A DNA stretch of 64,000 bases from Natrinema salinisoli (GTDB lineage: Archaea; Halobacteriota; Halobacteria; Halobacteriales; Natrialbaceae): NCBI RefSeq assembly GCF_020405205.1, contig NZ_CP084469.1, forward strand, positions 1,240,001 to 1,304,000. Reading direction: 5' to 3'. A program made the translations under genes and the position numbers. The notes under the pieces are model-generated. The model saw only the letters and a list, made by a program, of their open reading frames with translations. It made no database searches and was not told the DNA's origin. How positions within the stretch are numbered: the first letter of the stretch is position 1; each line of letters opens with the position of its first letter. This document shows positions 18,089-27,119 of the stretch, piece by piece.

Positions 18089-18880
18089 TCACTCGCGGTC
18101 GGCGACGCTCCCCTCGTACGTCTCGCGGATCCGTTCGCCGGTTTCGATGAGCGTCGTCATGTCCTTGCCCGCGATCAGGAAATCGAACCCCCGCTCGACG
18201 CGGTCCGCGACGTCCCCTTCGCGGACGGTGAGCGTGCCGACGGGCACGTCTGCGCTCGCGCCGGCGTCGATGACGCTGGCCATGGCGTCATCCAACTCGG
18301 GGGCGTCCCACTCGGCGAAGACCCCGAGCGCCGCCGAGAGGTCGGCCGGACCGACGAACAGCGCATCGATGCCGTCGGTTTCCGCGATGTCGCCCGCGTG
18401 GTCGACGCCGGTCGGCGTCTCGATCTGCGCGATCGTGAGTAGCGATCGGTGCCCTTCCTCGACGTACTCCACGAAATCCTGGCCGTAGCCGGCCGCACGC
18501 CCCGACGCGACGCCGCGGTCGCCGTCCGGCGGGTACCTCGTCGCGCGGACCAGCTCCTCGGCGGCGTCCGGTGTGTCTATCATCGGGACCATGAGTCCGT
18601 CGACGCCGATATCGAGGACTCGCTTGATCCGAACCGGGTCGTTCCAGGCCGGCCGAACGATCACGGCGAGGTCGCCGGGTGCAGCCGCCGCCGCTCGCGT
18701 CAACTCCGCGACGGTCTCGAGGCTCAACTCGCTATGTTCGGTGTCGACGAGGACGAAGTCGAACCCCGCCCTCGCCGCCGCTTCCACGACGGCCGGATGG
18801 CCGATCGAGATCCACGTCCCGAGCGCGTCGCCGTCGCGGAACCGGGCCCGGAAGTCGCGGTCGCTCGAGCGGTCCGTCAT
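18089..18880 (-). CDS. HpcH/HpaI-family aldolase
   Basis: The 263-residue protein is a class II pyruvate-dependent aldolase. GTWISIGHPAVVEAAARAGFDFVLVDTEHSELS provides the His near the metal. VIVRPAWNDPVRIKRVLDIGVDGLMVPMIDTPDAAE follows. Glu in QIETPTGVDHAGDI and Asp in ALFVGPADLSAALG match the divalent-metal site. These enzymes cleave 4-hydroxy-2-keto acids to pyruvate plus an aldehyde. The ATG at 18880 (MTDRSSDRDF) is chosen since the longer frame adds 46 unlikely residues. It ends 85 bp from the convergent ThDP gene, so both could handle keto-acid intermediates. Confidence 0.9.
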   Translation of the reverse strand: MTDRSSDRDFRARFRDGDALGTWISIGHPAVVEAAARAGFDFVLVDTEHSELSLETVAELTRAAAAAPGDLAVIVRPAWNDPVRIKRVLDIGVDGLMVPMIDTPDAAEELVRATRYPPDGDRGVASGRAAGYGQDFVEYVEEGHRSLLTIAQIETPTGVDHAGDIAETDGIDALFVGPADLSAALGVFAEWDAPELDDAMASVIDAGASADVPVGTLTVREGDVADRVERGFDFLIAGKDMTTLIETGERIRETYEGSVADRE

Positions 18881-19158
18881 CGCCGCTCCCCCGTTTCGGC
18901 TCCTCGACCGCCCGGTACCGTCGTACTCGGTCGGTAAGGCAGTAATCGCCGACTGGCAATCCGATCGCTCTGGTGTGCAACTGACTCCATGGCTCCGCGG
19001 TTCCGAGGGGAGTAGCAAAAAGTTGTGGGTCGGAGTGACACGCGGCGGTCGAATTCGACGCGTGCTCCGTGACGGGCCGACAGATTGTGGTGTGAATACA
19101 CGTCACGTATGTTAGTAGTTCCCGAAGACATTTCTCGCCCGATGACATCCAGCGTGGT

Positions 19159-20346
19159 ATGAAGCCGCTAGACGATCTCACCGTCGTCGACCTCACGCAG
19201 TCAGTCGCCGGTCCCGTCAGTACGCAACTGCTCGCCGAGATGGGCGCGACCGTTCTGAAGGTCGAACCGCCGTCCGGCGACAACTTCCGAAACCTCATGA
19301 ACGGCAATATCTTCGTCCCGTTCAATCACGGCAAACAGAGCCTCTGCGTCGACATGAAAACCGATGACGGACACGCGGTCGTCACCGAACTCGCCGACGA
19401 AGCCGACGTGATCGTCGAGAGCTTTCGACCCGGCGTCCTCGAGCAGTACGACCTGGATTACGAGTCGGTCACGGAACGCAACGAGGACGTCGTCTACTGT
19501 TCGCTGTCGGGCTTCGGCCGAACCGGCCCCTATCAGTCGTATCCCGGCTACGATCCGTGTATTCAGGCGATCTCCGGGTTGATGGCGATCAACGGCTACG
19601 CCGACCGGCCGCCGGCCCGCATCCGAGCGAGCCTCATCGATTGCGGGACGGGTGCGAACGCCGCGTTCGCGATCCTCGCCGCCGTCCGCAACCGCGACCG
19701 GGGCGGCGACGGTACACACATCGACATCTCGCTGTTCGACGTGGCGATCTCGTGGATGTCCTACTGGATCACGAACTACGACCAGACGGGCGAACTGCCC
19801 GAGCGCGCCGGCGGAAAGGGCATTGGCAGCGCGCCCAACGGCGTCTTCCCGACGGGCGACGGCCACATCTACGTCGCGACCCTCTCGGAGGGGATGTACG
19901 AGCGCCTCTGTACGGTCCTCGACCGACAGGATCTGCTCGAGGACGACCGGTTCGAAACGATCGACGATCGTATAGATCACCGCGAGACCCTTCGCGACGA
20001 ACTGATCCCGGAATTCGAGGCGTACACATCGACGGAACTCGAGGGGAAACTCCTCGATGCGGGAATTCCGGCGGGGGCGGTCCGGACCGTCGCAGATCTC
20101 GTCGACGACAACGAACACGTCGACGCGCGATCGATGCTCGTCGACACCTACAATCCCGAAGTCGACGAGGACGTCGTCACGGCGGGACTTCCGTTCCGGT
20201 TCAGTACCGGTATCCACGACGGCGGGTTCTCCTCGCGACCGCCGAAGAAGGGCGAACACACCGAGACCATCCTCGAGGCCCTGTCGTACTCGGCGAGCGA
20301 AATCGAGCGACTGCACGAAACCGGCGCGGTCATCTCGAGTTCGTAG
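19159..20346 (+). CDS. Family III (CaiB/BaiF) CoA-transferase
   Basis: The 395-residue protein matches class III CoA-transferases. It begins KPLDDLTVVDLTQSVAGPVSTQLLAEMGATVLKVEPP and contains FNHGKQSLCVDMKTDDG, SGFGRTGPYQSYPGYDP and the active-site Asp in THIDISLFDVAISWM (about residue 190). NGVFPTGDGHIYVA follows. Such enzymes transfer CoA between small carboxylic acids through an aspartyl-CoA anhydride. The gene stands after a 278-bp divergent promoter region shared with the HpcH aldolase and converges with an MFS transporter. Confidence 0.92.
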   Translation: MKPLDDLTVVDLTQSVAGPVSTQLLAEMGATVLKVEPPSGDNFRNLMNGNIFVPFNHGKQSLCVDMKTDDGHAVVTELADEADVIVESFRPGVLEQYDLDYESVTERNEDVVYCSLSGFGRTGPYQSYPGYDPCIQAISGLMAINGYADRPPARIRASLIDCGTGANAAFAILAAVRNRDRGGDGTHIDISLFDVAISWMSYWITNYDQTGELPERAGGKGIGSAPNGVFPTGDGHIYVATLSEGMYERLCTVLDRQDLLEDDRFETIDDRIDHRETLRDELIPEFEAYTSTELEGKLLDAGIPAGAVRTVADLVDDNEHVDARSMLVDTYNPEVDEDVVTAGLPFRFSTGIHDGGFSSRPPKKGEHTETILEALSYSASEIERLHETGAVISSS

Positions 20347-20365
20347 GCCGCTGGCGGTTGGCGCC

Positions 20366-21586
20366 TCAGCGCTCTGGGATCCGGAACGCCAGAACGATCA
20401 TCCCGCCCGCCAGGAGGGCCAGGAGTACGAAGACCTCGTCGAAGAACCCGCGGTCGGCCGCAGCACCGAACAGCGCCGGACTCGTCGCGCCGATCGTAAA
20501 GGCGACGGATCGCAGCACGCCGAACCCCGTTCCGCGCACGTCTTCGGGCAGAGAGCGGAGCAACGACGGCTCGACGACCGTCGCGAACCCGAGCAGCGTG
20601 CTCACGAGCGCCGTTACGGCGACGAGGCTCCAGAGGCCGCTTGCGAAGGGGAGCGCGATGAGGCCGATGGTCGGGCCGGTCGCGACGATCGTCAAGGAGC
20701 GCCGGATGCCGAATCGATCGTACGCCGCGCCGGCGAGCGGTTTGATGAGTATTCCGAGCGCGAAGAACGCCCCGAACAGGAGGCTCGCGACGGTCGTCGA
20801 GAGCTCTTTCTCGTCGACGAGATACGTCGGGTAGAAGCTCGTGAACGCCTGCCAGACGAGGAGACCGAGAACGAGCACTGCCGTCGCGTACACGACGGAC
20901 GGCTTGCGGAACTCCGTGCCGAGCGTTCGGAGCGTATCGACGCCAAATCCCTCGTCTTCGTCGGACGAGTCCGGAGGGTGCGTCGGGACGATCATCCAGA
21001 GAGCGACGGCGGAGAGGAGGAACAGCGGCACCGCGAAGCCGAATCCGTACTGCCAGAGGGTGATCGCCGCGATCACGCTGGCGATCGGCGGGAGGACCGA
21101 CTGCCCGGCGTCCTGCGACGCGGCCGTCACGCCGTTGGCAGCGCCGAGCCGGTCGGAGTACAGCCGCGGGAGCACGGTATACCGGCCGACCGCGTACAGC
21201 GCGGTGCCGAATCCGAACAGCGCCGTCGCGGCGAAGAGGACGATCGAGGAGCGGGCGGTGACGACGAGCGTCAGCGTGATCGCGGAGATCACCGCGCTCG
21301 CCGAGAGTGTGATCCGCTCTCCGAAGCGATCCGCGAGAATCCCGCCCGGAAATTGGCCCAGCGCGTACGCGAGGAACAGCGTCGTCAACAAGAGGCCGGC
21401 AGTCGTCAGGTCGAGTCCGTAGGCGGACCGCAGATACGGGAGCATCACCGGGTAGATCATCCGGACGCCGATCGAGAGGAACCAGCCGCCGGCGACCGCA
21501 GTGAGTACCTTTCCGCGTCCCCCGCTCCAGAGATCGACCGCGCCGCTCTTGGCCGCGGAAAGCCGCTCCGAGGGAGTCGTTTCCAC
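20366..21586 (-). CDS. Major facilitator superfamily transporter
   Basis: The protein has about twelve membrane segments. FPGGILADRFGERITLSASAV is the MFS loop between helices 2 and 3, and LIKPLAGAAYDRFGIRRSL is the matching second-half loop. No ATG gives a natural N-terminus: the open frame extends to 21694 through sequence rich in Arg and Ser unlike membrane proteins. A GTG at 21586 (VETTPSERLSAAKSG) has CCTTATCAT about 30 bp upstream and is taken as a leaderless start, giving 406 residues. Family comparison would settle this. It is probably an uptake carrier for the pathway's substrate. Confidence 0.87.
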   Translation of the reverse strand: METTPSERLSAAKSGAVDLWSGGRGKVLTAVAGGWFLSIGVRMIYPVMLPYLRSAYGLDLTTAGLLLTTLFLAYALGQFPGGILADRFGERITLSASAVISAITLTLVVTARSSIVLFAATALFGFGTALYAVGRYTVLPRLYSDRLGAANGVTAASQDAGQSVLPPIASVIAAITLWQYGFGFAVPLFLLSAVALWMIVPTHPPDSSDEDEGFGVDTLRTLGTEFRKPSVVYATAVLVLGLLVWQAFTSFYPTYLVDEKELSTTVASLLFGAFFALGILIKPLAGAAYDRFGIRRSLTIVATGPTIGLIALPFASGLWSLVAVTALVSTLLGFATVVEPSLLRSLPEDVRGTGFGVLRSVAFTIGATSPALFGAAADRGFFDEVFVLLALLAGGMIVLAFRIPER

Positions 21587-21814
21587 GAGAAATCGATACC
21601 GTGGTAGCGATGATAAGGATTCTGTTCTATCGAAACGACGCGTCGATCGGTCGGGCGCTCGATCAGCCGCGAAGACGGTCGCTCGGTTCACCAAGCGGCC
21701 GGTCGTCGGTCCGCCACGCGAGGCCCCCTCGATAACGCCGTGTGACCGGTCGTACCCTCCGCTTCGGACTCCCCCGTCCGAAAGTTGAAGCGGTCACCCC
21801 TCATGTGATACGTG

Positions 21815-22744
21815 ATGACATTCGAACTCGAGCGGCTCGGTGTTCAGCAGTCCGTCGACGCGATCTTTCCCCCGGCAGAACTCGTCGGCTACCTCTCCGA
21901 TCTCCAGATCGAGGTGTCGGTCGTAGACGAAGCCGGAATCGCGGACTGTGATGCGGTCGTCACGCGCAACTACTTCGAATCCTTGCTCGACGTCGAATGG
22001 ATCCACTCGACGCAGGCGGGCATCGATCGATTCCCGCTCGAGGCCCTCGCTGACGAGGGCGTCGCGCTCACCAACAGCACCGGCATTCACGGGCGGACGA
22101 TCGGCGAGACCGTCGCGGGCTATCTGCTGGCGTTCGCTCGTCGGCTCCACGATCAGATCGCCAGCGCGACGGAACGGCGCTGGGAGCGTCCCGCGTGGGA
22201 CGACGCGTTCACGCTGCCCGGCACCACGGCCTGTATCGTCGGCACGGGAACGCTCGGTCGCGGCGTCGCCGACATCGTGGGGGCGCTCGGCGTCGAGCCG
22301 GTCGGCGTCAGGCGGTCCGACGATTCTCTCCCCGAATTCGATCGAATGTACGCCGTCGACGACCTCCACGAGGCGATCGCCGACGCGGCGTTCGTGATCG
22401 TCACCGTTCCGTTGACCGACGCGACGCGCGGCCTCTTCGACGCGGCGGCATTCGATGCCATGCGCGACGACGCCTACTTCGTCAACGTCGCTCGCGGTGC
22501 GGTCGTCGACGAACCGTCACTCGTCGAAACCCTGGCGGCCGGCGACATCGCCGGTGCCGCACTCGACGTCTTCGAAACCGAACCGTTGCCCGAGGACTCC
22601 CCACTGTGGACCATGGACGACGTGATCGTCACGCCGCACGCGGCCGCCTACACCCGCGACTACTACCGCGACGTGGGCGACATCGTCCGCGAGAACGTCG
22701 GTCGCCTCGAGCGCGGGGAGGCGCTGTCGAATCAGGTGGTTTGA
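21815..22744 (+). CDS. D-2-hydroxyacid dehydrogenase
   Basis: The 309-residue protein belongs to the D-isomer-specific 2-hydroxyacid dehydrogenases. The Rossmann loop ACIVGTGTLGRGVADIVGALG lies near residue 140. The catalytic Arg is in VNVARGAVVDE, the Glu in LDVFETEPLPEDSPLW and the His in VIVTPHAAAYT. It interconverts a 2-keto acid and a D-2-hydroxy acid with NAD(P). The ATG at 21815 follows a GTG in frame one codon earlier. It is divergent from the MFS transporter, which may bring in a hydroxy acid. Confidence 0.92.
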   Translation: MTFELERLGVQQSVDAIFPPAELVGYLSDLQIEVSVVDEAGIADCDAVVTRNYFESLLDVEWIHSTQAGIDRFPLEALADEGVALTNSTGIHGRTIGETVAGYLLAFARRLHDQIASATERRWERPAWDDAFTLPGTTACIVGTGTLGRGVADIVGALGVEPVGVRRSDDSLPEFDRMYAVDDLHEAIADAAFVIVTVPLTDATRGLFDAAAFDAMRDDAYFVNVARGAVVDEPSLVETLAAGDIAGAALDVFETEPLPEDSPLWTMDDVIVTPHAAAYTRDYYRDVGDIVRENVGRLERGEALSNQVV

Positions 22745-22922
22745 CCCGATCAGACGATCAATATCGGATGCTGGCGGACCGATCGGTCGATATCGGAAGG
22801 CGACGTCCCGATCAGCCGGTTCGGCCTCGCTCGAGGACGAATTTTCACTCGCTCGAGCTGGCGAGCCGATCGAACCCGGTGGCGGGGGAAACGTTTAGCT
22901 GGTATGGTGGATACTACCAGGC

Positions 22923-24092
22923 ATGGATTTCGAGCTGTCGGACGAACAGCGGCTGATCCGGTCACAGGTACGAGAGCTCTGTGACGAGTTCGGCGACGAG
23001 TACTGGCGCGAGTGCGATCTGAACCACGAGTACCCGGCCGAGTTCTTCGAGGCCTTCGCCGCCGACGGCTGGTGTGGCATCACGATCCCCGAGGAGTACG
23101 GTGGCCAGGGATACGGCGTTCAGGAGGCGTCGCTGGTCCAGCAGGAGATCGCGCGGTCGGGGGCGGGGATGGCGGGCACCTCGATCACCGCCCATCACAC
23201 GTTCAGTACGGAACCGCTCGTGGCGTTCGCGGACGACGACCACAAGGAGCGGTACCTCCCGAAGATCGCCGAAGGGTCGGTGCAGGTCTGTACGGGCGTG
23301 ACCGAACCCAACGCGGGGACGGACACCTCCCGAATCGAGACGACCGCCCGACGTGAGGGCGATGAGTACGCCGTCAACGGGCAGAAGATCTGGACGTCGA
23401 AGGCGCAGGAGGCGGATGTGATCATGCTGCTCGTTCGAACCGAGGCCCGAGAGGGAAGCGACCGGTTCGGCGGTCTCACGCTCTTCTTTACCGACTTCGA
23501 TCGGGACGCGGATGGCGTCGACGTCGCGGAGATCCCGAAAGCGGGGCGGGGGGCATCGGACTCGAACGAGGTGTGGTTCGACGACTTCCGCATCCCTGCG
23601 GAGGACCGAATCGGCGAGGAGGGCGACGGGTTCCGCTATCTCCTCCGATTCGCGAACACCGAACGGATCGCGCTCGCCTCGAACGCCGTCGGCGTCGGAC
23701 AGGCGGCGATCGAGAAAGCGGCCGCCTACGCCGACGATCGGGTCGTCTTCGACAACCCGATCGGCTCCTATCAGGCCGTCCAACATCCGCTCGCGGATTC
23801 GTGGGCGAAACTCGAGCAGGACGAACTGATGGTCCGCAAAGCGGCGTGGCTGTACGATACCGACCGCGATTGCGGTGCCGAGGCGAACGCGGTCAAGCTT
23901 CGCGCGAGCGAGGACGCACTCGAGGCGTGTGAGCGTGCGGTCCGGGCTCACGGGGGGATGGGATACGCGAGCGAGTACGACGTCGAGCGCTACTGGCGGG
24001 AGACCATGATCAACGTCATCGCACCGATCTCCAACGAAATGGTGAAGAACTACATCGCCGAACACGTTCTCGGGCTGCCGAAGTCGTACTGA
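22923..24092 (+). CDS. Acyl-CoA dehydrogenase
   Basis: This 389-residue FAD enzyme starts MDFELSDEQRLIRSQVRELCDEF and carries the signatures CTGVTEPNAGTDTSRIETTARR and GQKIWTSKAQEADVIMLLVRT. Its C-terminus is RAVRAHGGMGYASEYDVERYWRETMIN. It introduces a 2,3-double bond in acyl-CoA. It resembles but is not a close copy of the other acyl-CoA dehydrogenase at 11.4-12.5 kb, so the two probably take different acyl chains. A MFS transporter gene follows 137 bp downstream in the same direction. Confidence 0.93.
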   Translation: MDFELSDEQRLIRSQVRELCDEFGDEYWRECDLNHEYPAEFFEAFAADGWCGITIPEEYGGQGYGVQEASLVQQEIARSGAGMAGTSITAHHTFSTEPLVAFADDDHKERYLPKIAEGSVQVCTGVTEPNAGTDTSRIETTARREGDEYAVNGQKIWTSKAQEADVIMLLVRTEAREGSDRFGGLTLFFTDFDRDADGVDVAEIPKAGRGASDSNEVWFDDFRIPAEDRIGEEGDGFRYLLRFANTERIALASNAVGVGQAAIEKAAAYADDRVVFDNPIGSYQAVQHPLADSWAKLEQDELMVRKAAWLYDTDRDCGAEANAVKLRASEDALEACERAVRAHGGMGYASEYDVERYWRETMINVIAPISNEMVKNYIAEHVLGLPKSY

Positions 24093-24229
24093 TCATCGGC
24101 TTCGCTGCGTAATCGTTCTCACCGCGGTCGCTTTCGCTGTCGAAAGGAGGGTCAGTTTGCCGGAAAATTCACACTCATTGTATCCAATCGAGAGGATACA
24201 TCCATGTTCAGGTCGATGCGCGAGGCACG

Positions 24230-25402
24230 ATGAGATGGGAGTACAGGCACACGGTCCTCACGCTCTGTACGTTCGCGTTCTTCGCGACGATGGTCGCTCG
24301 GCTCGCTGTTAGTCCGGTCGTGCCCGCCATCACCGACGACTTTCGGATCGGGAACACCGTCATCGGGATCGCACTCACGGGAATGTGGATGGCCTACGCG
24401 CTGATGCAGTTTCCGAGCGGGATCCTCGCCGACCGATTCGGCGAGCGATCGATTGTCCTGATCTCCGTCGGCGGAACGACTGTGATGAGCCTCCTCCTCG
24501 CAGTGTCGCCGTTCTACGCGCTGTTCGTGCTCGCTCTGATCGTCCTCGGCGGTGTCGCCGGACTTCACTACAGCGCGGCGACGACGCTTCTGGACCGGAC
24601 CTACGAGAATCTCGGGTTCGCCATCGGCGTTCACACGATCGGCTCGTCCGCCGCGGGACTGATCGCACCGGTCGCCGTCGCGTGGATCAGCGTCCGGTAC
24701 GGCTGGCGCCCTGCCGTCGCGTTCGGCGCGGTGATCGCTGCGCCGATTTTTCTGTTGTTCCTCTGGCGTGTCCGCCCGATCGAGCCACACCGCCCAGATC
24801 AGCCCCTCCGGGAGCGGTTGGAACTCCGGGAGGTCACGGCGATTCTCGGGAAGCCCGAGATCGCGTTCACCGTCGTCATCGCCTCGGTCGGTGCGTTCGT
24901 CTGGCAGGGAACGGCCTCGTTCCTGCCGACGTTTCTCGTCGAACACCGCGGCCAATCGCCGACGACTGCCGGCGTCGTCTTCTCCGCATACTTCGTCGTG
25001 CAGTCGATCGTCAAACCCGGTATCGGCGCGATGTCGGATCGGTTCGGCCGTGACGTGACGACCTTCGGCTGCATGGTCGCCAGCGTCGGGGGGCTCGCCC
25101 TGTTCGTTGCCGTTCCCGGGGTCGTCGGCATCGTCGGCGGCGTCGTGCTGATCGCAAACGGATTGAGCTGGGCAGTCGCCGTGGAGCCTCGCTTCATGGA
25201 CAACATGACCGACCAGGAGCGGGGTGCCGGCTTTGGACTCGTTCGGACGACGTATTTGTCGGTCGCTTCGCTGGGCTCGGTCGCAGTCGGATTCTTCGCC
25301 GACACCTACGGCTGGGCGGCGTCGTTCGGCATGTTGATGCTCTTGCTGTCGTTCGTCGCCGTCTTGCTCGCCGTCAACTGGGCGTTCGATCTCGGGTACT
25401 GA
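24230..25402 (+). CDS. Major facilitator superfamily transporter
   Basis: The 390-residue protein has about twelve membrane helices. ALMQFPSGILADRFGERSIVLIS is the conserved helix 2-3 loop, and SIVKPGIGAMSDRFGRDVTTFG its counterpart in the second half. It is the third MFS carrier in 20 kb and resembles the one at 20.4-21.6 kb in these loops (SGILADRFGER against GGILADRFGER), suggesting paralogy. It follows an acyl-CoA dehydrogenase and is probably an organic-acid importer. Confidence 0.9.
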   Translation: MRWEYRHTVLTLCTFAFFATMVARLAVSPVVPAITDDFRIGNTVIGIALTGMWMAYALMQFPSGILADRFGERSIVLISVGGTTVMSLLLAVSPFYALFVLALIVLGGVAGLHYSAATTLLDRTYENLGFAIGVHTIGSSAAGLIAPVAVAWISVRYGWRPAVAFGAVIAAPIFLLFLWRVRPIEPHRPDQPLRERLELREVTAILGKPEIAFTVVIASVGAFVWQGTASFLPTFLVEHRGQSPTTAGVVFSAYFVVQSIVKPGIGAMSDRFGRDVTTFGCMVASVGGLALFVAVPGVVGIVGGVVLIANGLSWAVAVEPRFMDNMTDQERGAGFGLVRTTYLSVASLGSVAVGFFADTYGWAASFGMLMLLLSFVAVLLAVNWAFDLGY

Positions 25403-25590
25403 CCGTCTCTCCTATCGATCCGCACTCTCTTTCTCCCAATAATCCCGGCATGTCTCTCGCGGCCCCACCGTCTCGAGATTTCGACCCCGATACTCACGAT
25501 CCCTGTGAGTTGTCCCCGGCAGTGCCGAAACCGCTTCGCCACTCGAGCGAGGGGTGACCTTATGCCTATTGCTCACAAGAAACATATACG

Positions 25591-26310
25591 ATGACGTCAC
25601 CAAACGTGGATCCCGAACCGGAATTCGTCTACGACACCGACCGGGTGCGCGACTTCGTCGACACGGTCAAAGAAACAGCGAACGAACACGACGAGATTCC
25701 GGCGTTGCTCAAGGCACTGTCTGAACCCTTCGAGGCGCTCCTGGCGGACGACGACTGGCTCGACGAGCGATATCAACGGCTTCCCGCCGACGACGAGGAG
25801 GACAGCGGCAATATGGGCGACGATATCGCGCAGTGGCTGTTGTACCGGGAGGGGAACAAACTGTCGTTGTTCACCCTCGTCCTGCCGCCTGGTGCGTCGA
25901 CGCCGGTGCACGATCATCTGGCGTGGGGACTCGTCGGAATCTACGGGGGGACCCAGCGGGAGGATTTCTATCGTCGCGTCGACGACGGGACCACTGACGA
26001 GGGCGAGGCGGAACTCGAGCGAATCCGGACGGATCGGATGGAACGAGGAGATTACTACGAACTGGTTCCGCCGAACAACGACATTCACTCGGTGGAGACG
26101 ACGTCGGACGAACCCAGCGTGAGCGTCCACCTGCTCGGAGCGGACGTCGGCTGCATCGAACGGCACGCGTTCGACGCCGACGGTGGGACGGTCGAGCTCT
26201 TCCACTCGGGATACACGAACGTCGCGTGCGACGACGTACTGGACACACCGGCGGTCGGTCATGGACACCATGATGCGGACGACCACCGACACGACCACGT
26301 TCATGACTGA
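25591..26310 (+). CDS. Cupin-fold cysteine dioxygenase-like protein with His-rich tail
   Basis: The 239-residue protein resembles the cysteine dioxygenase/PF05995-type cupins. PPGASTPVHDHLAWGLVGIYGG gives the H-x-H iron site (about residues 109-111), REDFYRRVD follows, and ELVPPNNDIHSVE gives the third His. Family members oxidise thiols such as cysteine or 3-mercaptopropionate with Fe(II) and O2. The last 20 residues contain eight or so His residues mixed with Asp, which could bind metal and is unusual. A TATA-like CATATACG stretch lies directly before the ATG. It is the last gene before the AT-rich repeat region. Confidence 0.82.
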   Translation: MTSPNVDPEPEFVYDTDRVRDFVDTVKETANEHDEIPALLKALSEPFEALLADDDWLDERYQRLPADDEEDSGNMGDDIAQWLLYREGNKLSLFTLVLPPGASTPVHDHLAWGLVGIYGGTQREDFYRRVDDGTTDEGEAELERIRTDRMERGDYYELVPPNNDIHSVETTSDEPSVSVHLLGADVGCIERHAFDADGGTVELFHSGYTNVACDDVLDTPAVGHGHHDADDHRHDHVHD

Positions 26311-26495
26311 AGAGTGACTGGGACGGTAGTGGACTAGCTCTGTACCACTATCGTCACGAATCGTAACTGGTCGGATCAGCAAAGCTACTCGCTGGTGTTC
26401 CGTCTTTTCGAACGGGGATGATGCCTCGGGTAGACTGCCTGAGTATGCGTGCAATCGGTCTCATAGCTATTCCGTGGTTCCGTGCGAGCGGTGCA

Positions 26496-27109
26496 ATTAG
26501 GCTATGTGGTTGGGCTGTTTGGTTAGGCTATTCGAATGGCTATTCATCATTGCTGTGTTGGTCAGTAAAGCGAGCGTATCCGAACGCTTCCTTGGTGTGA
26601 TTTCTTACGGAACACTACCGAGCCATCCATCTTGTTAGCCCCTTTGTTTAGCCTATTTAGTTAGTCCAATCAGTTAGGTCTTCTTTTAGGCATACTTGTG
26701 TGGGGAGCGAAAATTCGCGGGTTCCGACTCACTAATTAGGCTGGCTAGTTAGGCTAATCAAATGACCTAACTAAACTAGCTATCTAATTATGTTGTCTAG
26801 TAGAACTGTACGGTTGATCTAGTGAAATAGTTCGAATATGTAGGCGAGCCGCCCAAGTCGACTGCTCGAGTGCACCCTCAGTCTAATCCGCTTCCCATCC
26901 ACAGGTTAGATTGTCTATACATACTATTCAGTTAGGCTAACTAGGTAGGCTATTCAATCCCCTATCTCTTCATGCGGGATTAGAATCGATCTCGAGCAGC
27001 TAACCCCCACAGCAACACGAATACCAAACCAGTCGATTAGCCTATTCGGTTAGGCCAACTGAAATTCCTACTCGGTACATGTGGTGAAGTATTATATTCG
27101 GGAAGGCTA
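26496..27109. repeat. Phased nonamer array (consensus RTTAGGCTA), candidate parS/origin
   Basis: The gap 26311-27119 has no convincing gene and is AT-rich. It contains clusters of nonamers related to GTTAGGCTA with starts at 26496, 26509, 26522 and 26534; 26634, 26647, 26660, 26673 and 26685; 26735 and 26748 (with an inverted copy at 26763-26771); 26905, 26931 and 26944; 27036 and 27049; and 27101. Within clusters the step is 13 bp, occasionally 12, and 26905 to 26931 is two steps. The last unit lies between a TATA-like box and the ATG of the ParA-like gene. Such an array next to ParA is expected for a partition centromere that also represses the par promoter; iterons of an origin are the other reading. 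Confidence 0.75.
27090..27098 (+). promoter_or_regulatory. TATA-like box of the ParA-like gene
   Basis: TATTATATT is centred about 26 bp before the ATG at 27120, as in leaderless haloarchaeal promoters. The last array nonamer (27101-27109) sits just downstream of it, so a bound partner protein would block transcription. Confidence 0.6.
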
Positions 27110-27119
27110 ACCCATACGC

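Noticed and set aside
19557-21607. Very long Arg-rich open frames overlapping the CaiB and MFS genes
   Set aside because: They are shadows in other frames of genes with clear family motifs; amino-acid composition (Arg/Gly/Pro) is that of GC-rich antisense or off-frame sequence.
24230-25402. MFS gene considered as part of the acyl-CoA dehydrogenase operon
   Set aside because: The 137-bp gap and lack of overlap leave this open; not claimed.
26418-26600. 60-codon frame inside the repeat region
   Set aside because: It runs through the nonamer array, has no family features, and its codon use is unlike that of the neighbouring genes.
26496-26700. CRISPR-like spacing of repeats
   Set aside because: The repeat is 9 bp with 4-bp gaps and imperfect copies, and no cas genes are present; this does not fit CRISPR.
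26496-27109. TTAGGC units taken as telomere-like repeats
   Set aside because: The units are spaced 13 bp apart with variable sequence between, not head-to-tail, and archaeal replicons of this type are circular.
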